Shown piece after piece: positions 1 through 11,232 of a DNA stretch of 64,000 bases. This DNA comes from Candidatus Hartigia pinicola. Its GTDB lineage: Bacteria; Pseudomonadota; Gammaproteobacteria; Enterobacterales; Enterobacteriaceae. Where the stretch lies: NCBI GenBank assembly GCA_020541205.1, contig CP048208.1, positions 310,001 through 374,000 on the forward strand. Reading direction: 5' to 3'. A program made the translations under genes and the position numbers. Each line of letters starts with the position of its first letter. Position 1 is the stretch's first letter. Below the pieces are notes generated by a model that made no database searches, was not told the origin of the DNA, and worked only from the letters and a program-made list of their open reading frames with translations.

Positions 1-1630
1 AAAAACTAAATATTGTATTCAGTAATATTAGTATTAGAAATCAGTGAACCAGAATTGATATAAGTGACTAATTTTAAAATGGATTAAGAAAATAATTAAT
101 GAATTTATTAAAGTTGGCTAAGTGATATTTTTAATCTCAGTTTCGATGAGTTTTTTTATTCAAATAATAAAATTAAATGCTAATCTTTTTATGATGAAAA
201 TTGTCATAAAATTTCTTCACTTAAAGTCTGATTGCTGTGTTTAATATTGTCTACTTCTCAATATCATTTAGGGCTTTTGCAGGTTTGTCAACTTTTTGTT
301 CTGTGAAGTGTCGTTAAGTTTTAATAAGACTCTAACGTATGTATACTTCATATCTCGATGTGATAAAGAGTGTTAGAGTATAGTAACTTTTGCAACTATT
401 AATGAGTCAATAAGTATGATAATTACGACAATACTGGATCTAACAGCCTGAATAGTTACTGAATCATTTGTAAATGATTATAGATACACTGAACAATCAC
501 CATTGTTATACATTTATATATAATAGTTTATTTTTTTATGTTTTAATGAATGATAAAAGAAGAAATACTCAATTAAAAAAGACGGTATTTATTTAATATC
601 TTTTATTAATTTTTATATCTCAGGATACAGTCCAGTTAATTTAATATACATTTAATGATTTAATTTTTGGTTATGTTGCAATTATTAATTTTATAATATT
701 GTTTTATGTTCATTTTTTTCAGTAAATGAATAATAAACGATTATCAAAAATGTTTTACTCATCTTGACTATTGTTATTTATTAACACGTTATTAACATTT
801 TTCAGTTAAATGTCATGCGGATTGAAATGTATTAACATATTTTCATGTTATTAATATTCCCTATTTTAATATTATTTTTATTGAATAAATTTTAGATTTA
901 ACTTTAACGTCTTATTTTATATTAAAAATTTTTGACCTGTATTATAAAGTTTTTCACGAGTGCATCTATATTTTCAATGTTTTTTACATCAACAGTACAA
1001 AAGTGTATGAATATTTAGCACACTGCTACTAGAAATCTTGGGAAGGTATATTTTTATGTGTCTTATACTGAGTGTAGTTCTTATTTATGTTGTTGTTTTT
1101 TAAAGTAAAAAATAGAAATATCAACTATTTATTTTCTAGGTATAGATTATCTAGCATGTCGCAATATGTAATTAATTTTAAATAGATACAATGTGTATGA
1201 AAATTTTAGAAATATAAATGTTTAGAGAAAATTTGTATATTTTAGTTTCTAAGTAAATAAAATATATATAATAATCATCTTTAATAATGATTTGAAATAA
1301 TTTTAAAATAGATTAAATAAGTTATCTGAATTTATTTGTATTATTTTAGTTTTTAACTTTTACAGTTATATTAAATATTGCGTCACGAGTAGCGAATACA
1401 TTTTTTAATGAACTAATTTATGTCAAAATCTTGCGTATCAAATAATTGAACTAGTAATATTTGTAAGTACATGATAGTTCTTTTTTAGGAAGAAACACTA
1501 AATACTAAAAGTTAGTTAAAACAATTTTTTAAGAATGTAGGATGGCATTATTAGATTTAGAAAAAAATAAATAACATATATTATTTATAATTAAACTTCT
1601 ACCTTGAATTTGCATTAGTACTTTCAAAAG
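1..1630. other. gene-poor AT-rich region
   Basis: I see no gene in this stretch. It is AT-rich with frequent stops in all frames. It lies downstream of ubiF (minus strand), where enterobacteria usually carry a tRNA cluster (glnX-metT in E. coli), but I found no tRNA-like cloverleaf or T-loop motif. Probably eroded DNA. Confidence 0.6.
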
Positions 1631-2818
1631 TCAAAGACCTAAAGCATATTTTAATATAAGTTTTTTTACTGTCTCAGTCCTTTGAACAGTCATTAATCCT
1701 ATGTTACGAATAATTTTCAGACCAGGTAGAGTCTTACTATATATCATGTAAAATAAATCTATCCCTGTTTGCATAAATAAATTATCAGGTAACCGTTGAT
1801 ATTGATAGTTTTTTAAAATAGTTAGAGAGTACCAGGGCTTAATATATTCTTTTGCATATCTAACCACTTTTAGTAATGTATCTACATCGCGATATCCTAA
1901 ATTTACCCCCTGTCCAGCAAGTGGATGTATAGTATGTGCTGCATCACCAATTAAAGCAAGCCCTTCAACTACATAACGATTAGCGTGATGGCGAGTAAGT
2001 GTAAATGCACTTGATGAATAAGCCATAACAGACCCTAAACGTTTAGGGAACTTCTGAGAAATAGCACTAGTTAATTCCTGCATCGACATTATCTGTAGGC
2101 GTCGAATGTTAGCTGGACTATTATACCAAACTAATGACGCCCAATTATTATATAATGGAAGAAAAGCTCGAGGTCCTAATGGAGAAAATTGTTGCCATGT
2201 TCTGTCTTGTTGCTGTGTAGATGTTTGAATAGTAATCAATATACAAGATTGAGAATATTGCCACCCAAGATTACCAATTCCCGATAATTTACGTACTTGT
2301 GAGTTTGAACCATCGGCCCCGATAACTAACTTCGCTTGTAAGTGACGCAAGTGATCAAGAGTAATAACCCATTCCTTTTGTCCGAGTGGTTGATAGAGAT
2401 TAGTTAATTGTATAGGACAAAAAAGCTTAAGATTAATATATTTCTGACACTCTTTCCAGAGTGCTAATTGCAAGACTCGATTTTCTATCATAAATCCTAA
2501 TTCAGGTAGACCAAGACTTTTTGCATCAAATATAATATTACTTCCTTCCTCTTCCCAAGTTTCGAGTTGACGATAAGGAGTGCATCGCATAGTTTGAACA
2601 TGCTGCCAAGCCCCTAGCTGTTTTAATAATTCAACCGAGGAATAACTAATGGCAGAAATACGGATATCAGGCGCATTATTTATGTCAAAGGCACTAGGTT
2701 GTGATTTTTCTAATAGAGCAACACTCATGCCTTCTTTGGCAAAACCTAAAGCTGCTGCTGAACCAGTCATTCCACCACCAACTACAACTACATCATAATA
2801 TTCTGTACATTTATTCAT
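1631..2818 (-). CDS. ubiF: 2-octaprenyl-3-methyl-6-methoxy-1,4-benzoquinol hydroxylase UbiF
   Basis: FAD-dependent monooxygenase that adds one of the ring hydroxyls late in ubiquinone synthesis, in the membrane-associated Ubi complex. The 395 residues are close to the E. coli length (391). Visible are the N-terminal Rossmann motif VVVVGGGMTGSA (about residues 10-21), the mid-protein NAD(P)H/FAD motif GADGSNSQVR, and the second FAD motif GDAAHTIHPLAGQGVNLGYR near residue 290. The ending KYALGL is as in E. coli UbiF. UbiH and UbiI are paralogues, but features such as MRCTPYRQLETWE and the C-terminus favour UbiF. The gene is divergent from miaB, as in enterobacteria. No Shine-Dalgarno is obvious before the start. 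ubiE, ubiB and ubiD also survive in the window, so the pathway is probably active. Confidence 0.93.
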   Translation of the reverse strand: MNKCTEYYDVVVVGGGMTGSAAALGFAKEGMSVALLEKSQPSAFDINNAPDIRISAISYSSVELLKQLGAWQHVQTMRCTPYRQLETWEEEGSNIIFDAKSLGLPELGFMIENRVLQLALWKECQKYINLKLFCPIQLTNLYQPLGQKEWVITLDHLRHLQAKLVIGADGSNSQVRKLSGIGNLGWQYSQSCILITIQTSTQQQDRTWQQFSPLGPRAFLPLYNNWASLVWYNSPANIRRLQIMSMQELTSAISQKFPKRLGSVMAYSSSAFTLTRHHANRYVVEGLALIGDAAHTIHPLAGQGVNLGYRDVDTLLKVVRYAKEYIKPWYSLTILKNYQYQRLPDNLFMQTGIDLFYMIYSKTLPGLKIIRNIGLMTVQRTETVKKLILKYALGL

Positions 2819-3144
2819 AATATGAGCTATGCATTCATTGTTTTATTGCATAGTAGTGTACCTAAATATTGCGAGATTGGTATAGAATTTTTTAGTAGAG
2901 AAATTAGATTACTAATACTTGAAATAAACACAATCCTTGTTTTTAAAAAAAAGAGGACATATCTTGTTTTGACAGCGTAGAACAGCATTACAGAATGAAA
3001 ATTAAGTGATGTTTATTTGTTAATTATTTTAGGCAGGGTTTATTCTTAAGTAATGTGTGCTTTTCCCTAACACTGAATACGATATAGATTTATTACACTT
3101 TCGGAATTTATTATATTGCTCATTTCAAAATACTGGATACAAAT
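2819..3144. promoter_or_regulatory. ubiF/miaB divergent intergenic region
   Basis: This 326-base gap separates two divergently transcribed genes and must hold both promoters. I could not pick a convincing -35/-10 pair for either. No gene is visible. Confidence 0.4.
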
Positions 3145-4485
3145 ATGTTAAAAAATAAAAAATTATACATTAAAACTTGGGGTTGCCAAATGAATGATTA
3201 CGACTCATCAAAAATGGCATCGTTATTAGAAAATACGAATGGTTATCAAATTACAGACATTGCTGAAGAAGCTGATATACTACTACTGAATACTTGTTCA
3301 ATCCGTGAAAAAGCACAAGAAAAAGTTTTTCATCAACTGGGTCGTTGGAAACATTTAAAAGATAGTAATCCTGAGATTATCATTGGTGTTGGTGGGTGTG
3401 TTGCTTCTCAAGAAGGTGAATTTATTCGCAGACGTGTACCTAGTGTTGATATTGTTTTTGGTCCGCAAACTCTTCATCGTCTACCGGAAATGATTAATCA
3501 AGTTAAAGAAACTGGTAGTCCAGTAATTGACATTAGTTTCCCAGAAATCGAAAAATTTGATTATTTACCTAAACCGGAAGTTAATGGTCCATCAGCACTT
3601 GTTTCAATTATGGAAGGTTGCAATAAATATTGTACATATTGTGTAGTACCGTACACCCGTGGCGAAGAAATCAGCCGTCCTTGTGATGATATTCTGTATG
3701 AAATTGCTCAATTAGCAGAGCAAGGCGTCCGTGAAGTAAATTTGTTAGGACAAAATGTTAATGCTTATCGTGGTGATACTTTTGATGGTGAAATTTGTTC
3801 ATTTTCAGAATTAATTAGCCTTGTTTCTGTTATTGAGGGTATCGATAGAATACGTTTCACTACGAGTCATCCTATTGAATTTACTGATGACATTATTAAA
3901 GTTTATGAAAACACTCCTAACTTAGTGAGCTACTTGCATTTACCAGTTCAGAGTGGTTCTGATCGTATACTGAGTCTTATGAAGCGTGGATATACTACGC
4001 TTGAATATAAAGCTATTATTCGAAAATTACGTAAAGTTCGTCCTAATATTTTGATTAGTTCCGACTTTATTGTTGGCTTTCCTGGTGAAACTAATGATGA
4101 TTTCGAGAAAACGATGACACTCATTTCAGATATTAATTTTGATATGAGCTTCAGTTTTATTTATTCACCACGTCCTGGTACTCCTGCTGCAGATTTGCTT
4201 GATGATGTAAGTATACAAGAGAAAAAACAACGTTTATATCTTCTTCAGAAACGCATTAATCAGCAAGCAATGCACTTTAGTAATTCTTTGTTAGGCACAA
4301 TACAACGTATTTTAGTTGAAGGATCTTCACGTAAAAATATTACGGAATTTTCAGGACGAACCGAAAATAATCGTGTGGTTAACTTTCAAGGCTTACCTGA
4401 TATGATTGGTACGTTTGTTGATGTAACAATCGTCGATGTTTATGCTCACTCTCTACGTGGCAATGTTATACATAACAAAAATTAA
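3145..4485 (+). CDS. miaB: tRNA-2-methylthio-N6-dimethylallyladenosine synthase MiaB
   Basis: Radical-SAM methylthiotransferase that thiomethylates i6A37 of tRNAs reading UNN codons. The N-terminal domain keeps its three Fe-S cysteines ([25 protein letters not shown]). The radical-SAM motif CNKYCTYC sits near residues 157-164. A TRAM domain follows ([10 protein letters not shown] through [11 protein letters not shown]). At 446 residues it is about 28 shorter than E. coli MiaB, and the loss is confined to the tail after the TRAM domain (it ends RGNVIHNKN), so function is likely kept. There is no strong ribosome-binding site. In enterobacteria miaB leads the miaB-ybeZ-ybeY-corC-lnt cluster, and here ybeZ has decayed. 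Confidence 0.96.
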   Translation: MLKNKKLYIKTWGCQMNDYDSSKMASLLENTNGYQITDIAEEADILLLNTCSIREKAQEKVFHQLGRWKHLKDSNPEIIIGVGGCVASQEGEFIRRRVPSVDIVFGPQTLHRLPEMINQVKETGSPVIDISFPEIEKFDYLPKPEVNGPSALVSIMEGCNKYCTYCVVPYTRGEEISRPCDDILYEIAQLAEQGVREVNLLGQNVNAYRGDTFDGEICSFSELISLVSVIEGIDRIRFTTSHPIEFTDDIIKVYENTPNLVSYLHLPVQSGSDRILSLMKRGYTTLEYKAIIRKLRKVRPNILISSDFIVGFPGETNDDFEKTMTLISDINFDMSFSFIYSPRPGTPAADLLDDVSIQEKKQRLYLLQKRINQQAMHFSNSLLGTIQRILVEGSSRKNITEFSGRTENNRVVNFQGLPDMIGTFVDVTIVDVYAHSLRGNVIHNKN

Positions 4486-5500
4486 ATAAGCTTATGCATT
4501 AATGAAATATAAGCCGTTGTCTATAATAATGTAGTTATAGATGAAACGAACTGAGTGTTAACAATTAGTAATATTAACGGTAAAAAATTTATTAACGAAT
4601 ACAAATCTTTTATAAATGACAAATAAAAACATTCTAGATTTTGTAGATAATGTATGCTTAATGATATTATGTGGTATTAAACAATACTGATATTGACAAT
4701 AACTGAATATTTTCTAGGTAATCAATACATATTTAAATTTTAATTCAGATGTTATGGTTATACTCTTGTTGAGAAAGATGGGTGTGGCGTATTATCAGAG
4801 ATATTATCCTTAAAAATCATCACTTTCTCTAAAAAGTATAGTGAAAAAGGTGAGTGATAGCATTTCTGATTTATAGTAAGATCTACAATACTAAAATGAA
4901 GCACAGCGTGATAAATTCTCGTGTGTAAAATTACACTTAATATATTGTTAATATTAAATTTATTATGTTACATTTTCTTTTATTTCGTACACACAGTAAA
5001 AACCTACTTTCTTATCTGATTACGTGAGAAAAAAATCAGCTATATTTCTGTCTATCGATACTATTTTATTTTCAAAATACTTAAATTAAAAAAAGTAGAT
5101 TTAATGGTACGTTATTAAATGTTTTGATTTGTTGATGCATATGAGTAACCAGGGACTTGATAATATATATATTTTTTTAGAGAAAAGTTAGAACATCACA
5201 ATTTAATAAATATATTTTAATTTATTTTAGCTATGATTCAAAGTGAGCGTTATGAATTATAGCACTTTCGTTTATTTATGTTTTTAGTAATAAATTTAGT
5301 GTTACGTTATGTTATTAAAGCGTTACAGGTGTTGAGAAAGTCATTGTTAATCTGTAGGGTGCAATCTATTATTTTATCTTATCCTATCGTTTTTAACTCA
5401 TAATCATTATTATCAATTAAGGATTAAGAAATTAAGATGACGAGTAGAGTTACTAACGAAAAGACGAAATAAAAAGCAGGAGAAAGAATCAAGAGAGTGA
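4486..5500 (+). pseudogene. ybeZ: decayed PhoH-like ATPase YbeZ
   Basis: No open frame exists, but the 1.03 kb gap between miaB and ybeY is the size of ybeZ (about 346 codons), and several pieces align in order with E. coli YbeZ as I recall it. Around 4938-4955 a frame reads YIVNI (YIANI in E. coli). Around 4988-5012 is a broken P-loop (GTGKTY). Around 5175-5215 is LEKS*NITI against the Walker B segment LDESQNTTI. From 5290, N-K-S-G-L-R-H-A-I matches with indels. Around 5380-5391 is YPIV against HPVV, and the last 17 codons read VELLTKRRNKKQEKESRE with a TGA at 5498-5500. Stops and small indels break every frame. The first 400 bases are not legible to me. YbeZ interacts with YbeY in ribosomal RNA maturation; ybeY itself is intact. 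Confidence 0.82.
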
Positions 5501-5512
5501 GGATATAATGCA

Positions 5513-5974
5513 ATGAATAAAATTATTATTGACTTGCAATTAGCATGTAGAGACATCATGGGTTTACCTAATAAATCTAAATTCCAAACTTGGTTAAACG
5601 CAGTTTTACTTAACTTTAAAGTAAAAAATGAAGTGACTATTCGTATTGTTGATGAAGAAGAGAGCCATTATTTAAATTTAAATTATCGAGGAAAAAATAA
5701 ATCCACTAATGTACTTTCTTTTCCTTTTGAATACCATCCTGCAGTCAAGTTTCCACTTTTGGGTGATTTAATTATTTGCCGTCAAGTTGTAGAGAGAGAA
5801 TCTATTGAACAAAAAAAAAATACTGAAGAGCACTGGGCGCATATAGTTTTGCATGGTTATTTACATCTTCTTGGATATGATCATATGCAAGAAGACAAAG
5901 CAAAAGAAATGGAGAAGTTAGAAACAAAAATTTTAATAGATTTAGGTTATACGGATCCTTATTTAACAGAATAA
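5513..5974 (+). CDS. ybeY: endoribonuclease YbeY (16S rRNA 3' maturation)
   Basis: Single-strand-specific zinc endoribonuclease of the UPF0054 family, acting in 16S rRNA 3'-end processing and ribosome quality control. At 153 residues it matches the family length. The metal-binding signature [11 protein letters not shown] near residues 114-124 provides the three histidines of H-x3-H-x5-H. The N-terminus [11 protein letters not shown] and the segment [10 protein letters not shown] are also typical. The start at 5513 is preceded by GAGGAT at 5499-5504 with good spacing. An ATG at 5508 hits a stop after two codons and is not used. It follows the dead ybeZ directly. Confidence 0.95.
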   Translation: MNKIIIDLQLACRDIMGLPNKSKFQTWLNAVLLNFKVKNEVTIRIVDEEESHYLNLNYRGKNKSTNVLSFPFEYHPAVKFPLLGDLIICRQVVERESIEQKKNTEEHWAHIVLHGYLHLLGYDHMQEDKAKEMEKLETKILIDLGYTDPYLTE

Positions 5975-6288
5975 GGACCACTCTGTATTTGGTGATGTTA
6001 AATGCTAAATAAGTAAAACTATGTTAGTATTTTAAAATGTCTTAATTCTAATCTAAAATTATTTGAGTTGCATTGTTCTATGAATAAAGTTATTCCAATG
6101 AGCAGAATGAGTTGGTTATGTGAACAGTGATTTTATCTGTATTCAATTATGACACTAACTTAAGGTATGCGAATATATAAATGATCCCTGTTTTATAACT
6201 AAACATGTTAATACAATAAGTTTAATAATAAAAACGCTCCTTAACTAATCCATATAATCATTAATTGGGATATAAGAATTTAAATACC
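5975..6288. other. ybeY-corC spacer, nothing recognised
   Basis: About 314 bases of AT-rich DNA lie between two genes that are close neighbours in enterobacteria. I see no gene. The region probably contains a promoter for corC-lnt, which I could not place. The nearest upstream bases of corC show no strong Shine-Dalgarno. Confidence 0.4.
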
Positions 6289-7173
6289 ATGAGTGACAAT
6301 AACTCTTCAAGCAGTGACAACATTAACTCTAAAAAATGGTTCTTTACATTATTAAACCAGATTTTCCATGGTGAACCTAAAAATCGTAATGAATTAATTG
6401 AATTAATCCGTGATTCGCAGCAAAACGACCTGATTGATCCAGATACTCGTGATATGCTAGAAGGCGTGATGGATATTGCCTATCAACGGGTTCGTGATAT
6501 TATGATCCCGCGTTCTCAGATAGTAACTTTGAAACGTAATCAAACATTAGATGAGTGTCTTGATGTGATTAGTGATTCTGCACATTCACGTTTCCCTGTT
6601 ATTAGCGAAGATAAAGACCACATTGAAGGATTATTAATAGCAAAAGATTTACTGCCATTTATGCGGACAAAATCTGAGCCTTTTAAAATTGATAAAGTAT
6701 TGCGCCAAGCTGTTGTTGTACCTGAAAGTAAACGAGTTGATCGGTTACTAAAAGAATTTCGTTCACTGCGTTATCATATGGCTATTGTTATTGATGAATT
6801 TGGTGGTGTATCAGGTCTTGTTACCATTGAAGATATTTTAGAGTTAATTGTTGGTGAAATTGAAGATGAGTATGATGATGAAGATGATGTTGATATTCGT
6901 CAGCTTAGCTTGCAATCTTATTCAGTGAGAGCATTGGCTCAGATTGAAGATTTTAATACAGTTTTCGGAACAAGTTTTAGTAATGAAGAAGTAGATACTG
7001 TGGGTGGTTTTGTAATGCAAGCGTTCGGGCACTTGCCTTCTCGAGGAGAAATGATAGTAATTCATGGTTATCAATTTAAGGTATCAATGGCTGATAGTCG
7101 TCGGATTACTCTCTTACATATTAAAATTCCTGATGATGCACCTACCCCTATTCTGGATGAAGAAAAGATTTAA
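6289..7173 (+). CDS. corC: CorC/YbeX CBS-domain protein
   Basis: Cytoplasmic CorC/YbeX protein, linked to magnesium/cobalt efflux and, in more recent work on E. coli, to ribosome homeostasis. After an acidic N-terminus come two CBS domains ([22 protein letters not shown] onward, then [18 protein letters not shown]), the conserved [19 protein letters not shown], and a C-terminal CorC_HlyC domain ([16 protein letters not shown]). I chose the ATG at 6289 ([11 protein letters not shown]), which aligns with E. coli YbeX, over an in-frame ATG eight codons upstream. Its stop codon overlaps the lnt start by one base (TAATG), so the two are translationally coupled. Confidence 0.94.
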   Translation: MSDNNSSSSDNINSKKWFFTLLNQIFHGEPKNRNELIELIRDSQQNDLIDPDTRDMLEGVMDIAYQRVRDIMIPRSQIVTLKRNQTLDECLDVISDSAHSRFPVISEDKDHIEGLLIAKDLLPFMRTKSEPFKIDKVLRQAVVVPESKRVDRLLKEFRSLRYHMAIVIDEFGGVSGLVTIEDILELIVGEIEDEYDDEDDVDIRQLSLQSYSVRALAQIEDFNTVFGTSFSNEEVDTVGGFVMQAFGHLPSRGEMIVIHGYQFKVSMADSRRITLLHIKIPDDAPTPILDEEKI

Positions 7174-8711
7174 TGCAGCTGACATCCTTTTATGATAGGC
7201 AGTCGCTAAGACTTTTACTGGCTATAATTTCTGGAGCTAGTGGTACACTGGCTTTTTCACCCTTTGACCTCTGGCCCGCTGCTCTTTTCTCTGTTATTGT
7301 CCTTCAATTTTTAATTTTAAATCGAACAACAAAACAATCTTTTATAATTTCTATCATATGGGGTTTTGGTTTATTTAGTTCTGGCATTAATTGGTGGTAT
7401 ATCAGTATAGTTGATTTTGGAGGAATCAGTGAACCTATTAGTATTTTTCTAGTAATATTATTAGCAGCTTATCTTTCTTTATATACAGGGTTATTTGGTT
7501 ATCTACTGACTAAGTGGTTTCCTCTTCCAACAGTATGGCGGCTAGTTTTTGCAGCCCCTGCGATATGGCAATTAACTGAATTTTTACGTAGTTGGATTCT
7601 CACCGGTTTTCCTTGGTTACAACTTGGCTACAGCCAAATCGATGGCCCCATGAAAGGACTGGCTCCTATTTTTGGAATCGAAATGATAACCATGCTTTTA
7701 TATATTGTGAGTGGTTTAATTGTCTTATCGTTAATTCGTAAAAGTTTTAATATATTAGTTATTGCCTTTATTTTGTTATTTTTTCCTGTTATTCTTCAGA
7801 ATATTCAGTGGTACAGTTTTACTAATGATAAGAAAGCAAAAGTTTTATTAGTACAAGGAAACATCCCTCAATCAAGAAAATGGGAAACTGGTTATTTACA
7901 GAAGATAATAGATATTTATCTTAAACTTTCAATCCCTTATATTGGTAAGGTATCTTTAATTATCTGGCCTGAATCTGCGGTTCCTTCTCTTGAGCTTGAC
8001 AATCAAAAATGGATTAAATCGCTTGATACAGTATTATCAAAGTCTAATACAAAACTTATTACTGGTATTGTGGATGCTCGTTTAACAAATGGTAAATATA
8101 AGTTTTATAATACTATCATTGTGTTAGGTGATGAGAAACCTTATTTGTATCCATCTAAAAATCGATATAAAAAACACCATCTTGTTCCTTTTGGTGAATT
8201 TGTTCCGTTGGAAGATCTTTTTCATCCTATCGGTTCTTTTTTTAATCTCCCAATGTCGGAATTTAGCCGAGGAGATTACCAGCAAGCCCAACTTTCAATT
8301 GGTAATATACATTTGACACCTACAATTTGCTATGAGATTATCCTTGGCACTCAGGTACGTGATAATTTTCAGCCTGATAGTGATTATTTATTAACTATAT
8401 CTGACGATAGTTGGTTTGGAAAATCGATAGGACCATGGCAGCATTTTCAAATGGCTCGTATGAGAGCTTTAGAGCTTGGGCGTCCATTACTTTGTACAAC
8501 AAATAATGGTGTAACAGCTATAATCCGTGCTGATGGTTCTGTTCAAGCTTCGCTCCCACAATTTCATGTTGCTACATTGTTTGCTGAAATTACTCCAACA
8601 ACAGGAGTAACTCCTTATGCACGATGGAGTAATTGGCCAATGTGGGGAATGGTTACTGTATTTTTATTAATTGCAGGTTTTGGGCACTCAAAAAAAATAA
8701 AACCAAGTTAA
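7173..8711 (+). CDS. lnt: apolipoprotein N-acyltransferase Lnt
   Basis: Inner-membrane enzyme of lipoprotein maturation; it N-acylates the lipid-modified cysteine of apolipoproteins. At 512 residues it matches E. coli Lnt. Several N-terminal membrane helices are followed by a nitrilase-like periplasmic domain. The catalytic triad is complete: E267 (IIWPESA), K334 (RYKKHHLVPFGEF) and C386 (TICYEIILG). A final membrane helix lies near residues 485-505. lnt is coupled to corC by a one-base overlap, as in E. coli. lptE in this window is one predicted lipoprotein client. Confidence 0.97.
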   Translation: MQLTSFYDRQSLRLLLAIISGASGTLAFSPFDLWPAALFSVIVLQFLILNRTTKQSFIISIIWGFGLFSSGINWWYISIVDFGGISEPISIFLVILLAAYLSLYTGLFGYLLTKWFPLPTVWRLVFAAPAIWQLTEFLRSWILTGFPWLQLGYSQIDGPMKGLAPIFGIEMITMLLYIVSGLIVLSLIRKSFNILVIAFILLFFPVILQNIQWYSFTNDKKAKVLLVQGNIPQSRKWETGYLQKIIDIYLKLSIPYIGKVSLIIWPESAVPSLELDNQKWIKSLDTVLSKSNTKLITGIVDARLTNGKYKFYNTIIVLGDEKPYLYPSKNRYKKHHLVPFGEFVPLEDLFHPIGSFFNLPMSEFSRGDYQQAQLSIGNIHLTPTICYEIILGTQVRDNFQPDSDYLLTISDDSWFGKSIGPWQHFQMARMRALELGRPLLCTTNNGVTAIIRADGSVQASLPQFHVATLFAEITPTTGVTPYARWSNWPMWGMVTVFLLIAGFGHSKKIKPS

Positions 8712-11232
8712 ATCATAATATTATCAATATAGATTAATAATATTAAAAAATTGTATAATAAGTGTTAATTTGCTTGATATTAATTGTATTTTTATTACAA
8801 TCTTTTTTAAAATACAATTATGTTACTAGAGTTCGTCTTTTTCATACTAAATTTAAATCTGAATTCTAAATTCATCTTTTGAGATAGGTTCTAAGAGTTA
8901 GATTACATAATTCGTAAATCTTATGTTTACATTAGTTAATAATTACTACAAATTTACAATTTTTAGTAATAAAATATATTAAGGTGAGGTATTATTTTAT
9001 TAGATTAAATAAATAAGTATTGCAAAATGAATAATAATTATTTATTTTCCGAGAAAATAAATAAGTTGATAAAGTATTTTATTTTTAAGTGTATTCATCA
9101 TAAAAGAATATAATTATTTAATATTAAAATAACAGTATTTACTGAATAAATAGTAGAATAATATTTTCTAATTATAACTGTTTTAATTATTTAAGTGTTT
9201 TAGATGCTAGATTATTTTAATTTATTACGACAAGAGCGTCATAAGTAAAAAATTACTTGCTTAGCAAGTCATACAATTATAAATAATCAACGTTAATTTT
9301 AGTTATTTATTTAATGTTGTTGTATAATAGCAAGAAAATAAATGCTAGTTGAATGTACTAAAGTAGGTATTTAAATATATATTCAAAATATTTTTACATG
9401 CATAGATATTGTTTTTAATGAAATGTATATTTAATAATTGACCGTTGAACGATGATATTGAAAATATATGAGTCTATATATTTTATCTTAATTATTCTAC
9501 CCAGAATATAATATATTATTATTTTAAATACTATATTTTATAACAGACATTTTAATAGATTCTTTGTTGATATTAGTGAATTAGATGGGATAAAATCTAA
9601 ACAGTATCTTATCTATCTATTACATCGTCTTTGATAACTGAAATGTCTTTTAGTAATTTTAACTTGCGTCACAATATATTATTTAATAATAATAACTTTT
9701 TATTTATATTATTTAGTTTTTTGATGAACGGTATTTGTACTTATAGCGTTTTATGTATTACTTATCATCAAGATAGTGTTGTTATTGAGATCCTTCTTTC
9801 TACGGAGATTTTATAAACTATAATTAATATTATTTGAGTCAGTTCTAAGTTCTTTCTAAAGCATTTTAAATAATTTAGAATAGTAATATAGGTATTTTAT
9901 CTGTGTATGTATTTAGAAAAAATTTTTATTAAAAAATTTATCATGAGTATATAGTAGTGCGTAAAAATTTTATAAACATTGAGTTTTAGTAGTCTTTATG
10001 TAAAATAGTTAAACAATAAGAATTGGTTTTATTAAAATATTTCTTATGTAGTGTCAATATTTTAAATTGCATTATTCTGACAGGAGATATGCATAATTAT
10101 TTAATTTAAAAATATTTTAGAGAAATTCTAAAAAATATTGTTATCAATTACATTGAATAATATATTTTAATGACATTATCACGTTTAGGTATATAAATGC
10201 ACACACAATGACATATAAAAAGGCAACAATTTTATTGTTTGTAGCTTATATACTGCTAATAAGTATATACTACTAAAATAGTAAATAATTTTAGTTCTTT
10301 TAATTAGTTACAAGTTCAATCAACAGTATATTCATGGTAACAATTTATCAGAAAGTTTTTTATAAAGTTAATGTTTATACTTTGAGTTGTTTGTGTATTA
10401 TTCTTTTATTAAAAGATTGATCTTTGTTAACAATTAAAGCATGTAAGAAAAGTAGGAAAAGGACGTTGAACAAAAAATTAAAATCACTTAAGTGTCTTAT
10501 ATTATCTTATAATATCAATACGTTTTTTGGTTAATTAGATAAAATATCTATTGCTATTGTGTATAAGATTCGCATGGATCTTATAATTATTTTATTTGAT
10601 GATTCAACCTAGTTTTCTTGACCTGCCAAGCAAGACACATAGTTGTGAATTCTTATGAGTAAATAAGCAGGTGTGATCATAACAATGTATAGCAGTTATA
10701 GAAAAAATGTTTTTTACTAAAAAATATAGCAATAGATTTTTATAGATAAAAGTAATTTATTACACTTGCAAAAAGTAATACTAGACTTGATTTTGTATGA
10801 ACCATGAGAGTGTGAAGAAGATTTTCTTGTAAAATTTTATAGATATTACTTCTTGGTATCCTATAAAGAAGTTATAGGATAGATATATTTATGTCTTATA
10901 ATTTATATTCATAATAAATATATTATACTAAATAAATATACATTGATTATGTAAAGCTATCAATAACATTGATATTATTTAATTTAATTAATTAGTAGAA
11001 TTGTTGTTTTATTATGCAAAGCACTATTATTCTACTCGGTTTTTATAGTTAATTAGTATAACTATCAGAATAAACATTCTGTTTGTTAAACATAATATAT
11101 AGTACTGTATAAAATGTAACTCATTAAATATTGTTGTTTTTTCTATATCCGCTATTATATCTATAGTTAAATTGAGAAAAGATATTAATACTATTAAGTA
11201 GTATTGATTATTTTATAGGATGTATTCGTGTC
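8712..11232. other. 2.5 kb eroded region, no gene recognised
   Basis: AT-rich DNA with dense stops. Between lnt and leuS enterobacteria carry transport and accessory genes (gltIJKL and others in E. coli), which are presumably lost. I could not read any of them. A 61-codon frame at 9631-9816 is asparagine/phenylalanine/isoleucine-rich and looks like chance. The last bases carry AGGA at 11217-11220 before leuS. Confidence 0.5.

Noticed and set aside
1-1630. Expected tRNA cluster downstream of ubiF
   Set aside because: No GGTTCGAATCC-type T-loop or acceptor pairing found; a covariance-model scan would settle this.
9631-9816. 61-codon frame in the lnt-leuS gap
   Set aside because: N, F and I rich, no ribosome-binding site, composition equals the surrounding AT-rich DNA; consistent with chance.
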